A DNA stretch of 51,651 nucleotides from Deltaproteobacteria bacterium Ga0077539 (GTDB lineage: Bacteria > Myxococcota_A > Polyangia > Polyangiales > Ga0077539): assembly GCA_001465015.1 (NCBI GenBank), contig LNEO01000171.1, forward strand, positions 1 to 51,651. Direction: 5' to 3'. Shown piece by piece: positions 24,146 to 31,966 of this stretch; the first letter of the stretch is position 1, and the number at the start of each line of letters is the position of its first letter. The notes beneath the pieces are model-generated. The model made no database searches. It was not told the origin of the DNA and saw nothing but the letters and a program-made list of their open reading frames with translations. The translations under genes were made by a program, and so were the position numbers.

Positions 24146-24419
24146 TCACACGCTCCCCCTCCCCCCGACGAGCTCACCGAGCGCTCGAGCCGCGATCGCA
24201 ACGAGCTCGGCGTCGTCGGCCTCGAGTCCGGCGCGGACCGCTTCGGCCAGAGCTCCCGCCAGTGCGCCACGCGGGGTGACACGGGCGCGATACACCACCC
24301 CCTCCATAGTGGGCGTTTCGGGGCGTTCCAGTTTGGCGCCGTCGGGCGGATCGTTCGCAACCGCACGCGAGCGCGCGGAAGCGGCGCGATTCTCCGGCTT
24401 CAAATCCCGTTGGGATCGC
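24146..24419 (-). pseudogene. int': Displaced C-terminal coding segment of the integrase
   Basis: The minus strand from the attR core reads SQRDLKPENRAASARS and continues to a stop at 24146 (89 residues from the Ser), with no own start. The frame is exactly that of the integrase, which at attL reads SQRDLNP before entering tRNA-Glu. In the excised circle these codons would form the natural C-terminus of the integrase, giving about 523 residues. In the integrated state they are cut off from the gene. Confidence 0.75.
24399..24419 (+). repeat. attR core (21 bp)
   Basis: Identical to 8896-8916. To its right lies the original 3' flank of tRNA-Glu, including a large terminator hairpin. Confidence 0.92.
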
Positions 24420-24461
24420 AAGCAAAGGCCCCGAAGGAGTGAGAACTTCGGGCAACACAGA

Positions 24462-24502
24462 GACCCTGGTGACGCTCTCTCCGAGAGCGACCCACCAGGG
24501 TC
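24462..24502 (+). terminator. Displaced terminator of the tRNA-Gln/Glu transcript
   Basis: Outer arms GACCCTGGTG (24462-24471) and CACCAGGGTC (24493-24502) enclose an inner stem CGCTCTC/GAGAGCG with a TCC loop, followed by TTGTGTTT. Before integration it would have stood about 45 bp after tRNA-Glu. The rest of the gap up to 24652 shows nothing notable. Confidence 0.7.
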
Positions 24503-24652
24503 GTTGTGTTTCTCCGACTCGATTCGCGCGCTGAGCCGCTCACGCGATCGTCGTCGCCGTCTCGATCGAGGCGGCTCGGCTCGCGTTCGAGGCGCTCGAG
24601 CCTCGCGGACCCCACTCGAGCATCGACGATGCTGCGCTGGAGTCGGCGCGGC

Positions 24653-25087
24653 TCAGTCCCCGATGATCTTGATCAGCACGCGCTTTTCGCGACGACCGTC
24701 GAACTCGCCGTAGAAGATCTGCTCCCACGTTCCGAAATCGAGCGAGCCAGCGGTGATCGCGACGACCACCTCGCGACCCATGATCTGCCGCTTCATGTGG
24801 GCGTCGGCGTTGTCCTCACCGGTCGCGTTGTGCTCGTAGCCGCCGACCCTGGGGTCTGCGCCCGCGTTGAAGGGAGCGAGCTTCTCGAGCCAACGGAGGT
24901 AATCGCGCTTGAGGCCGGACTCTTCGTCGTTGATGAAGACGCTCGAGGTGATGTGCATCGAGTTGACCAGGCACAGCCCCTCTCGCACGCCGCTCTCGGC
25001 GACGGCTCGCTGGACGTCCGAGGTGATGTTGACGAACCCTGTCCGCGACGGGACGTCGAGCGTCAGGACCTTTCGGTGGCTCTTCAT
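24653..25087 (-). CDS. yjbQ: YjbQ/UPF0047 family protein
   Basis: A 144-residue protein of the UPF0047 family, described as secondary thiamine-phosphate synthase. Motifs are [34 protein letters not shown] with the conserved His, and [18 protein letters not shown] near the C-terminus. The full family length is present. ATG 25087. No operon partner is evident. Confidence 0.9.
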   Translation of the reverse strand: MKSHRKVLTLDVPSRTGFVNITSDVQRAVAESGVREGLCLVNSMHITSSVFINDEESGLKRDYLRWLEKLAPFNAGADPRVGGYEHNATGEDNADAHMKRQIMGREVVVAITAGSLDFGTWEQIFYGEFDGRREKRVLIKIIGD

Positions 25088-25158
25088 GCGCTCGAGCGTT
25101 GCACGGCGGAGAAGCGCCCGTCAGCACGAAGGCTCACTGCAGCGATATCGTCAACGCG

Positions 25159-26004
25159 ATGACCGATGATCGAACGTGGCTTCAACTGCTGCTCGAGCGC
25201 AACGCCGGGCGCGAGGTCCTCGACGAGCGGGTGGCCGCGGCGCTCGTCGACGAAGTGCTCGCGGCGTTTCGCGCGGATGATTTCGTGGTCGTCACTGGCG
25301 CCTCGGACGACGACGGGGTGTGCGCCGCGGTCCTCGAGCCCAATGGACGAGCGTGTTGCCTCGAGTTCGCGCCGCGGTCGGGGCGCGAGGGAGCGCTCTT
25401 GCGCGCGCTGGCAGAGGCAACGCGCGATCGCGGCGCGACGCGGCTTTGGTCCGCGGGTCCGCCGCGATGGTATTTGCGCTCTGGCGTTTCGGATCCTCTC
25501 GAAGCCGCCGCGTGGATCGACGCGGGCGCGACGATCGCAAGCCGGCACTTCGACCTCATCGTCGACCCACGAGCGCTTCGTCTCGCGGGCGAAAGCGTCG
25601 GCGTCGAGCGCGTGTCGGCGGACGAAGTCGACGCGGTGGCACGGTGGGTCGGCGATGAGTTCTCGAGGGATTGGGAGGCAGAGGCCCGAGCGGCCGGCGG
25701 GCGAAGCGGGCTTTTTGTGTGTCGAGTCGACGGAGCCATCGCGGCGTTCGCCGGGCACTCGGGCCACGGGGCCGCTCGAGGAACGTTCGGTCCCCTCGGA
25801 ACGGCGCCCGCGGCGCGCGGCAAGGGCCTGGGCGGGCGGGTCGCGGCGGCCGCGATCGCAGACCTCGCCAGGCGAGGCTTCGACAAGGTTGTGGTTCCGT
25901 GGGTCGATTTGCAGGTCGTCCCGCTATACGAAAGGATTGCGGCGGTCTTGGAGAGGCGAAGCCGAGTTCTGTTTACGCTGAACCTCGCGCCTCCAACAAA
26001 ATGA
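25159..26004 (+). CDS. GNAT N-acetyltransferase
   Basis: A 281-residue protein. The C-terminal GNAT domain has the acetyl-CoA loop TAPAARGKGLGGRVAAAAI and LYERIAAVLERRSRVLF at the end. The N-terminal 130 residues form a second, weaker GNAT-like half (FVVVTGASDDDGVCAAVL). The acceptor substrate is unknown. ATG 25159 is preferred over an upstream in-frame start. Confidence 0.75.
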   Translation: MTDDRTWLQLLLERNAGREVLDERVAAALVDEVLAAFRADDFVVVTGASDDDGVCAAVLEPNGRACCLEFAPRSGREGALLRALAEATRDRGATRLWSAGPPRWYLRSGVSDPLEAAAWIDAGATIASRHFDLIVDPRALRLAGESVGVERVSADEVDAVARWVGDEFSRDWEAEARAAGGRSGLFVCRVDGAIAAFAGHSGHGAARGTFGPLGTAPAARGKGLGGRVAAAAIADLARRGFDKVVVPWVDLQVVPLYERIAAVLERRSRVLFTLNLAPPTK

Positions 26005-26060
26005 CGGGCGCATCGTTTTCGTGTGCATCAATCAACAGAAGCGGCCACAATCGGGCCCGC

Positions 26061-26300
26061 ATGAAGGCCAAGACCCCCAAGAAGAAGCACGGCGGCGCCC
26101 GACCCGGCGCTGGCCGCCCCGCGAAGATCGACGCCCCGATGCGAGTGCACGTCACGCTGCCGAGCGCGCTCGTAAAGTGGCTGGACGCTCAGGCGAAGAA
26201 GGCAGCAGGTGCGAAGGACAAGTCCGGAGAAGCCGCGGCGTACACGCGCTCGGACCTCGTCCGCGACCTGCTCGAGAAGGCTCGCAAGAAGGCCGGCTGA
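26061..26300 (+). CDS. Small ribbon-helix-helix-like protein
   Basis: A 79-residue basic protein. The N-terminal tail KKKHGGARPGAGRPAK is AT-hook-like. MRVHVTLPSALVKWLDAQAK and YTRSDLVRDLLEKARKKAG form a strand-helix-helix typical of CopG-like regulators. It resembles the two RHH proteins of the neighbouring element but lies outside its att boundary. Confidence 0.65.
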   Translation: MKAKTPKKKHGGARPGAGRPAKIDAPMRVHVTLPSALVKWLDAQAKKAAGAKDKSGEAAAYTRSDLVRDLLEKARKKAG

Positions 26301-26359
26301 AGCGTTCGACCTGAGCCGAGAAACCCAAACGGCGCCACCGGCGTACCGGTAGAGACGCA

Positions 26360-26839
26360 ATGGCTCAAATCTACGATTTCACGATGGCTGACCTCACTGG
26401 GAAGCCTGTCGCGTTTGGTCAGTTCAAGGGCAAGGTCCTGCTGATCGTGAACACCGCGAGCAAGTGCGGGTTCACGCCGCAGTACCAAGGGCTCGAAGAG
26501 CTTCACAAGAAGCTCCAAGGGCGCGGCCTCGAGGTGCTCGGCTTTCCGTGCAATCAGTTCGGAAAGCAGGAGCCCGGCTCGGGCGAAGAGATCGCGACGT
26601 TCTGCGAGCGAAACTACGGCGTGAGCTTCACGATGTTCGAGAAGATCGACGTCAACGGAAGCGACACCGCGCCTCTGTACGAGCATCTGAAGGACGAGGC
26701 GCCTGGTCTGCTCGGATCGAAGGCCATCAAATGGAACTTCACGAAGTTCCTCGTCGACCGCAACGGCAAGGTGCTTCGGCGGTACGCGCCGAACACGACG
26801 CCTGCGGAAATCGAGAAGGACATCGTCGCGCTCCTCTGA
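26360..26839 (+). CDS. Glutathione peroxidase family (thiol peroxidase)
   Basis: A 159-residue cytoplasmic thioredoxin-fold peroxidase. NTASKCGFTPQY holds the peroxidatic Cys, FPCNQFGKQEPG holds the second motif with Gln and the resolving-type Cys, and KWNFTKFLVDRNG holds the Trp-Asn of the catalytic tetrad. The enzyme is the Cys type, since no in-frame TGA is involved. It reduces hydroperoxides, usually with thioredoxin in bacteria. Confidence 0.95.
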   Translation: MAQIYDFTMADLTGKPVAFGQFKGKVLLIVNTASKCGFTPQYQGLEELHKKLQGRGLEVLGFPCNQFGKQEPGSGEEIATFCERNYGVSFTMFEKIDVNGSDTAPLYEHLKDEAPGLLGSKAIKWNFTKFLVDRNGKVLRRYAPNTTPAEIEKDIVALL

Positions 26840-26843
26840 GCGC

Positions 26844-27293
26844 TCAGCGCCTCCTGCCTCGCGCGCCAGCGAGATCGACCTCGATTCCGCGAGCCGAGAC
26901 CTCCAGGCGTCGGCGTTCGTCCTCGAGGATCGCTCGCTTCGCGCTGCCGTCGCGGAGCATCGCGACGTAGACCGTCTCGACGTCGACGAGCAGCTCGTCC
27001 TCGCCCTCTCGGCGAAACTCCGTTCGAACGGTCATCGAGCTCGTCCCCACCGCGATGGTCCACACCCGCGCCTCGAGCACGTCATCGAAGCGCGCCGGCG
27101 ACCGCCACTGCGTTGTCTGCTTCACAAGGCGCGTGTCGATCGTGTCCAACCCGCGCTCGACCCCGAAGACCGCGCAGAAGTACTCGCCCACCGCGAGGTC
27201 GGTAAACTCGCCATAGCGTGAGTTGAACACGATTCCCTGCGCGTCGACCTCGGCGAATCGCACGCGAAACAAGCAACGAAACGGTGGCTGCAC
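26844..27293 (-). CDS. Acyl-CoA thioesterase (4HBT/YbgC-like)
   Basis: A 149-residue hotdog-fold thioesterase. RFAEVDAQGIVFNSRYGEF contains the catalytic Asp and the family signature, and YVAMLRDGSAKRAI closes the fold. It probably hydrolyses short acyl-CoA. GTG 27293 is the start. It is convergent with the peroxidase gene, four bases apart. Confidence 0.9.
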   Translation of the reverse strand: MQPPFRCLFRVRFAEVDAQGIVFNSRYGEFTDLAVGEYFCAVFGVERGLDTIDTRLVKQTTQWRSPARFDDVLEARVWTIAVGTSSMTVRTEFRREGEDELLVDVETVYVAMLRDGSAKRAILEDERRRLEVSARGIEVDLAGARGRRR

Positions 27294-27354
27294 GCGCGAA
27301 GGTCTACACCCGAGCGGCGTTCGCGCAAACCCGCTTCTCGCGGACGAACCTCGC

Positions 27355-29127
27355 TCAGGTGCATACGCCAGCGACGCACGTTTGCATCGGGCTGCATCGA
27401 TTGCCGCAACGACCGCAGTGCGCGGCGTTGGCGCTCGTCTCCGTCTCGCAGCCCGTGCTCACCATGCCGTCGCAGTTTGCCCAGCCCGCGTTGCAGGCTC
27501 CGATCGCGCACACGCCGGCCGCGCACGTCGCGGACGCGCGCGAAGGCGAGCAGGCGCGGTTGCACGCGCCGCAGTGAGCGAGGTCGCGCAAGCTCTGCTC
27601 GCAGCCGTCCATCGCGCTCATGTTGCAGTCGCCGAACGCTGGGTTGCAGGTGAATTCGCAGGTGCCCGCGCGGCAGAGCGGCGTCGCGTTCGCGCGAGCG
27701 GGGCAGCGATTGGCGCAGGATCCGCAGTGTGCGACGTCGTCGCGCAGCGACGCCTCGCACCCGTTGATCTCCATCGTGTCGCAGTTGTCGAAGCCAGCGG
27801 CGCAGGCGAGCAGGACGCAGCTCGACGCGCGACAGTCGGTCGTCGCGTTGTTGCGCGTGCAGCTCCGCCGACACCCGCCGCAGTGCGCCGGGGCCACGCG
27901 CGTGTCCACCTCGCAGCCGTTGGCGCGGTTGCCATCGCAGTCGGCGAAGGACGCAGCGCACGCTGTGTACCCGCAGGCGCCGCTCACACACGACGCGGTG
28001 GCGTTGAACGGCATGCACGCCGCTCGGCACATGCCGCAGTTCGGCAGGCTCGTCCGAGTGTCCACCTCGCAGCCGTTCGCAGGAATGCCATCGCAGTCCG
28101 CGAAGCCAGTCGAGCACATCGCGTACGAGCAGATCCCGTTGGCGCACACCGCCGCAGCGTTGGGGGGAGCGCATCCTCGCCCGCACGTTCCGCAGTGAGT
28201 GAGGCTCGTGCGAATGTTGACCTCGCACCCGTTCGCGGGGTTGCGGTCGCAGTCGGCGAAGCCCGGCGCGCACGAGTCGATCACGCACGTGCCCATCTCG
28301 CACCGCGCGGTCGCGCTCGCGAGATTGCAGACCCTTCCGCAGCCACCGCAGTGGTTCGCGTTGGCGCGCGTGTCGATGCACACGCCGCCGCATCGCACGG
28401 CCCCGCCGCTGCAGCCAGAGTTGCACGCGCGCGTCGCGCCATCGCACGCCGGCGTCGCGCCGGTGCATCGATCCCCGCAGCGGCCGCAGTTGTCGCTGGT
28501 CCCGAGCGGCGTCTCGCAGCCGTTGGACGGGTCCGTGTCGCAGTCGCCAAAATTGTCTGCGCACCGTGAGATCGTGCACCGCCCCGCGGTGCACGCCGCC
28601 ACCGCGTCCTGAAGGGCGCACGGTCGGGCGCACGCGCCGCAGTGCGAAGCGTTTGTGTTGACGTCGACGCACGAGCCGTCGCAGTTGGTCAACCCATCGG
28701 AGCAGCCCGTGCTGCATCGTCGCGTCGCCCCGTCGCACACCGGCGTCGGCGAAGCGCATCGAACGCCGCACGCCCCGCAGTTGGCGACGGCGTCGAGGCG
28801 CGATTCGCAGCCGTTGTTCGCGATCGAATCACAGTCGCCGAAGCCGTCGTTGCATCGATCGATCGCGCACGAGCCCGCAGAGCAACTCGCGACGGCGTTG
28901 GGCAGAGCGCACCGGCGATTGCACGCCCCGCAATGCGCGACGCTCGTCGCGGTCGATACGCATTCGGCGCCGCAGCGCGTCTCGCCATCGCCGCATCCTG
29001 CATCGAGCCCCGCGTCGCCGTCGATCGCCGCGGCGTCGTCTCGACGAAGAGACGCGTGCGGCAGCGCGCAGCCCGCCGCCGAAAGTCCGATCGCCAACGC
29101 AGATGCACCCAGCCAAATACGAAGCAC
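27355..29127 (-). CDS. Cys-rich modular lipoprotein (11 modules)
   Basis: A 590-residue secreted lipoprotein. The start GTG 29127 gives a signal peptide with lipobox AAGC. After an Asp/Ala linker, about eleven modules of 40-55 residues follow. Each has HCGxCxxxC, then a short loop, CxxGxC, and a CxxGFxDCDxxxxNGCE segment, so every module supplies eight or more Cys for disulfides. The last module ends CVAGVCT. The layout is common in myxobacterial surface proteins, and similar proteins have been mislabelled as metabolic enzymes in databases. Function unknown; adhesion or predation are possible. Confidence 0.8.
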   Translation of the reverse strand: MLRIWLGASALAIGLSAAGCALPHASLRRDDAAAIDGDAGLDAGCGDGETRCGAECVSTATSVAHCGACNRRCALPNAVASCSAGSCAIDRCNDGFGDCDSIANNGCESRLDAVANCGACGVRCASPTPVCDGATRRCSTGCSDGLTNCDGSCVDVNTNASHCGACARPCALQDAVAACTAGRCTISRCADNFGDCDTDPSNGCETPLGTSDNCGRCGDRCTGATPACDGATRACNSGCSGGAVRCGGVCIDTRANANHCGGCGRVCNLASATARCEMGTCVIDSCAPGFADCDRNPANGCEVNIRTSLTHCGTCGRGCAPPNAAAVCANGICSYAMCSTGFADCDGIPANGCEVDTRTSLPNCGMCRAACMPFNATASCVSGACGYTACAASFADCDGNRANGCEVDTRVAPAHCGGCRRSCTRNNATTDCRASSCVLLACAAGFDNCDTMEINGCEASLRDDVAHCGSCANRCPARANATPLCRAGTCEFTCNPAFGDCNMSAMDGCEQSLRDLAHCGACNRACSPSRASATCAAGVCAIGACNAGWANCDGMVSTGCETETSANAAHCGRCGNRCSPMQTCVAGVCT

Positions 29128-29312
29128 GGCGACACGATAGCCGCCTGTCGCCAAACGCTCAATCGCCGGTCGACTTCGCCTCGCGCTCGTTGGTCCAACG
29201 ATCATTGCACGATCGACGCGCTGAGCCGTCAGCGCGTCGTGCTGCGCGCGAACGTCGCGAATGTCCGCCGAACCACGACGATTCTCGACGAATCCCCGCG
29301 GCGGCGTCGCGC

Positions 29313-30920
29313 TCAACCGCAGGTGCCTGACACGCAGCTCTGTCCGGCCGAGCAGCGCAGCCCGCACCGGCCGCAGTTGGCAGAGGACGAGGACGTGTCC
29401 ACCTCGCAGCCGTTGGACACGACCCCGTCGCAGTTGGCGAACGGCGGCTGACAGTCTTGGATCGAGCACGCGCCGGACGCGCACTCGGCCGTTGCGTTGG
29501 GCAACGAGCACGGCGCGGCGCAGCGTCCGCAGTGACTCAACGACGCTTGGATGTTGGTCTCGCAGCCGTTGGCTCGGATCGAGTCGCAGTCGCCGAAGCC
29601 CAGAGCGCATGCCGTGTAATCACAGCTTCCGCCGACGCACGCGGGCGTGGCGTTGAAGGGGCGGCAGGTGTTTCCGCAGGCGCCGCAGTGGGCGGCGCTC
29701 GAAGTGAGTGAGACCTCGCAGCCGTTCGCGCTGGTGCGGTCGCAGTCCCCGAAATTCAACTCGCATCGCGAGTACGCGCAGGACCCCGAGGAGCACACCG
29801 CCGTCGCGTTGGCGGGCGCGCAGCGTTGATCGCATCGCCCGCAGTGCGAGAGCGACGCGCCGATGTTGACCTCGCAGCCGTTGCTGTCGTCGCCGTCGCA
29901 GTTGGCGAAGCCTGCCTGGCACACACCGATACGACAGCGGCCGGCGCTGCACAGCGCGTTGGCGTTCGCGAAGGCGCACCGATTGCCGCACGCTCCGCAG
30001 TGGGCCGTGTCCGTTGCGGTGTCGACGCAGAGCGGACCGCAGCGAACGGAGCTCGCGTTGCAACCCGCGCTGCACCGTCGCAATGCGACGTCGCAAACAG
30101 GAGTCGCGCCCGCACACGCGGCGCCGCACCCTCCGCAGTGAGCGGCGCTCGCCAACGACGCTTCGCAGCCATTGGACGGATCGCCGTCGCAGTCGCCGTA
30201 GCCGGCGGCGCACGCGCCGCGTTGGCATCGTCCCGCGACGCACAGCGCCACGGCGTTGGCGAAGGAGCAGCGGGTCCCGCACGCTCCACAGTGCTCGACG
30301 TCGCTGGTGAGCTCCGCGCAGCGAGCCCCGCAGCGCACCTGAGCGGCCGGACAGTTCGCGCTGCACCGGAGCGTGGACTCGTCGCAGAAGGGCCGCGTCG
30401 AATCGCAGGTGATGCCGCAGCGGCCGCAGTTGGCGCTCGAGGCGAGGTTCGACTCGCACCCATCCTCTGCGCGAGCGTTGCAGTCGCCGAAGCCGGGCTC
30501 GCAGGTCGCGATCGCGCACGCGCCGACGGTGCAACGCGCGGTCGCGCGCGGAACCGCGCAGATCCGGCCGCACTCGCCGCAGTTCAGGATGTCCGACGAC
30601 ACGTCGAGACAGCGGCCCTGACAGCGCAGTGTGCCGCTCGGACAACCGCCGTCGGGGCGCGCGGAATCACCGTCCGAGGAGACATCGGTCGCGACCGCGG
30701 GCCGATCCGCGGCGACATCACCGCGACCGACGTCGGCGACGGTGTCGACCGCCCCGTCCGACCGAGCGTCGATCGCCCCGTCCAAGCGAGCGTCGATCGC
30801 AGCATCGCGCGAGGCGTCGCGTTGCGTGTCGCGAATCTGTCCGACGCACGCACACGCAGCGAGGGCGACGACCGCGCTCAACGGAAACTGCCTCGAGACC
30901 ACGCGCTGCCATGTTCGCAC
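29313..30920 (-). CDS. Cys-rich modular lipoprotein (paralogue)
   Basis: A 535-residue paralogue of the gene to its left. A signal peptide with lipobox LAAC is followed by a 70-residue linker made of Asp/Ala repeats (DAAIDARLDGAIDARSDGAV), then about nine Cys modules ending CVSGTCG. The tandem pair probably arose by duplication. The intergenic 29128-29312 has no other gene. GTG 30920 is the best start, and a second in-frame GTG lies six codons later. Confidence 0.8.
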   Translation of the reverse strand: MRTWQRVVSRQFPLSAVVALAACACVGQIRDTQRDASRDAAIDARLDGAIDARSDGAVDTVADVGRGDVAADRPAVATDVSSDGDSARPDGGCPSGTLRCQGRCLDVSSDILNCGECGRICAVPRATARCTVGACAIATCEPGFGDCNARAEDGCESNLASSANCGRCGITCDSTRPFCDESTLRCSANCPAAQVRCGARCAELTSDVEHCGACGTRCSFANAVALCVAGRCQRGACAAGYGDCDGDPSNGCEASLASAAHCGGCGAACAGATPVCDVALRRCSAGCNASSVRCGPLCVDTATDTAHCGACGNRCAFANANALCSAGRCRIGVCQAGFANCDGDDSNGCEVNIGASLSHCGRCDQRCAPANATAVCSSGSCAYSRCELNFGDCDRTSANGCEVSLTSSAAHCGACGNTCRPFNATPACVGGSCDYTACALGFGDCDSIRANGCETNIQASLSHCGRCAAPCSLPNATAECASGACSIQDCQPPFANCDGVVSNGCEVDTSSSSANCGRCGLRCSAGQSCVSGTCG

Positions 30921-31009
30921 AGGTCGGGGCGCCGGATCACGAGATCAACCGCAGTCTTGCCGGACGATCGTCTCGTCGATCGTCAACGTACCTGCTTCAA
31001 TCGCGCCTC

Positions 31010-31849
31010 GTGAAGCACTACCTTGCATCGCTCACGATCGCCGTGCTCTCGACCAGCTGTCGGCAGCCCGAGCCGCGAGCCACGAGCGCCCGATCTCCCG
31101 AGGTCCGCGTCGCCGCGCCCTCCAACGACAGACCGATCCGCGATTCGCGAGCAGCCGCCCGCCCGCCAGTCGCTCGGATCGATCCTCCGCAGCCAGACTC
31201 GGACGTCGTCGTCAGCACCGTCGGTCCGAATCCCACGAGCGCCGGTCGCGTCACGATCGTCGCGCTTCACGGGCTCGGAGACAGGCCGGAGAACTTCGCG
31301 CTCTGGCTTCGCGCCTCGCCCGTCTCTGCGCGAGTCGTGGCGATTCGTGCACCCGAGCGCTACGGCGATGGCAGCGCGTGGTGGCAGCCTCGCGGAGAGG
31401 ACGCGTACGTGGCGAGCACCATGGACCGAGCGGCGAGGCACGTTCGCGAGAAGCTCGCCCGAGCGACGGCGGGACAGTCGTCCTGCGGGCAGCCGATGCT
31501 CGTCGGGTTTTCACAGGGAGCGATGGTCGCGTTCTCGATCGCGGGTCGCCGGGAAATTCCCTGGCGAATCATCGTTCCGATCGCGGGGAGGCTCGTCGCA
31601 GGAGCGCTCGATGTCGCACCCTTCGTGCGCAGCGACGTCGAAGTACGGGCGATGCACGGCGAAGCCGACACGAGGGTGCCGATCGGCGGCGGTCGGCTCG
31701 CGGTCCAACAGCTGCGCACGCGAGGCCTCGACGCGACGATTCGTACGTTTGCTGGCGTCGACCACTCGATCCCCGACGAGGTGCGCGTCGCGGTGTTCGA
31801 CGAGCTGCTTCGCGCCGCGCGTTCCATGGGTTGCGCAGCGCCGCAGTAG
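31010..31849 (+). CDS. Phospholipase/carboxylesterase-type lipoprotein
   Basis: A 279-residue lipoprotein with GTG start at 31010 and lipobox LSTSC. The hydrolase has the oxyanion loop ALHGLGDRPENF, nucleophile GFSQGAM, acid in MHGEADTRVP and His in AGVDHSIPDE, all typical of the abhydrolase_2 family. It is probably an extracytoplasmic esterase. Confidence 0.85.
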   Translation: MKHYLASLTIAVLSTSCRQPEPRATSARSPEVRVAAPSNDRPIRDSRAAARPPVARIDPPQPDSDVVVSTVGPNPTSAGRVTIVALHGLGDRPENFALWLRASPVSARVVAIRAPERYGDGSAWWQPRGEDAYVASTMDRAARHVREKLARATAGQSSCGQPMLVGFSQGAMVAFSIAGRREIPWRIIVPIAGRLVAGALDVAPFVRSDVEVRAMHGEADTRVPIGGGRLAVQQLRTRGLDATIRTFAGVDHSIPDEVRVAVFDELLRAARSMGCAAPQ

Positions 31850-31966
31850 ATTGCGCCACGAGCGCGGGATTTGCGCGCCATAAGCCTCCGCGACGCGCGC
31901 GACGTTTGCTTCGAGCGACCGCGACGCGGCTGAGCAATTGCAAGGCCCCTGACAAAGGACGAACTG

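Larger units (their letters stand above)
8896..24419. mobile_element. Integrated phage satellite-like element (15.5 kb) in tRNA-Glu
   Basis: The element is bounded by identical 21-bp att repeats, with an integrase at the left end. It contains regulators, a Toprim-type primase, a VapE-type ATPase with iterons, a small-terminase-like protein, a gp138-type spike and a baseplate-J protein. No capsid, portal, large terminase, tail tube, sheath or lysis gene was recognised. The size and gene set resemble phage-inducible chromosomal islands more than a full prophage, except for the two baseplate genes. A deleted prophage is the main alternative. Most genes are on the minus strand and coupled by short overlaps. 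Confidence 0.85.

Noticed and set aside
26360..26839. Selenocysteine in the glutathione peroxidase
   Set aside because: The catalytic position is an ordinary Cys codon in SKCGF.
29313..31013. Plus-strand frames opposite the Cys-module genes
   Set aside because: They mirror the repeat structure of the true genes on the minus strand and lack starts or motifs of their own.
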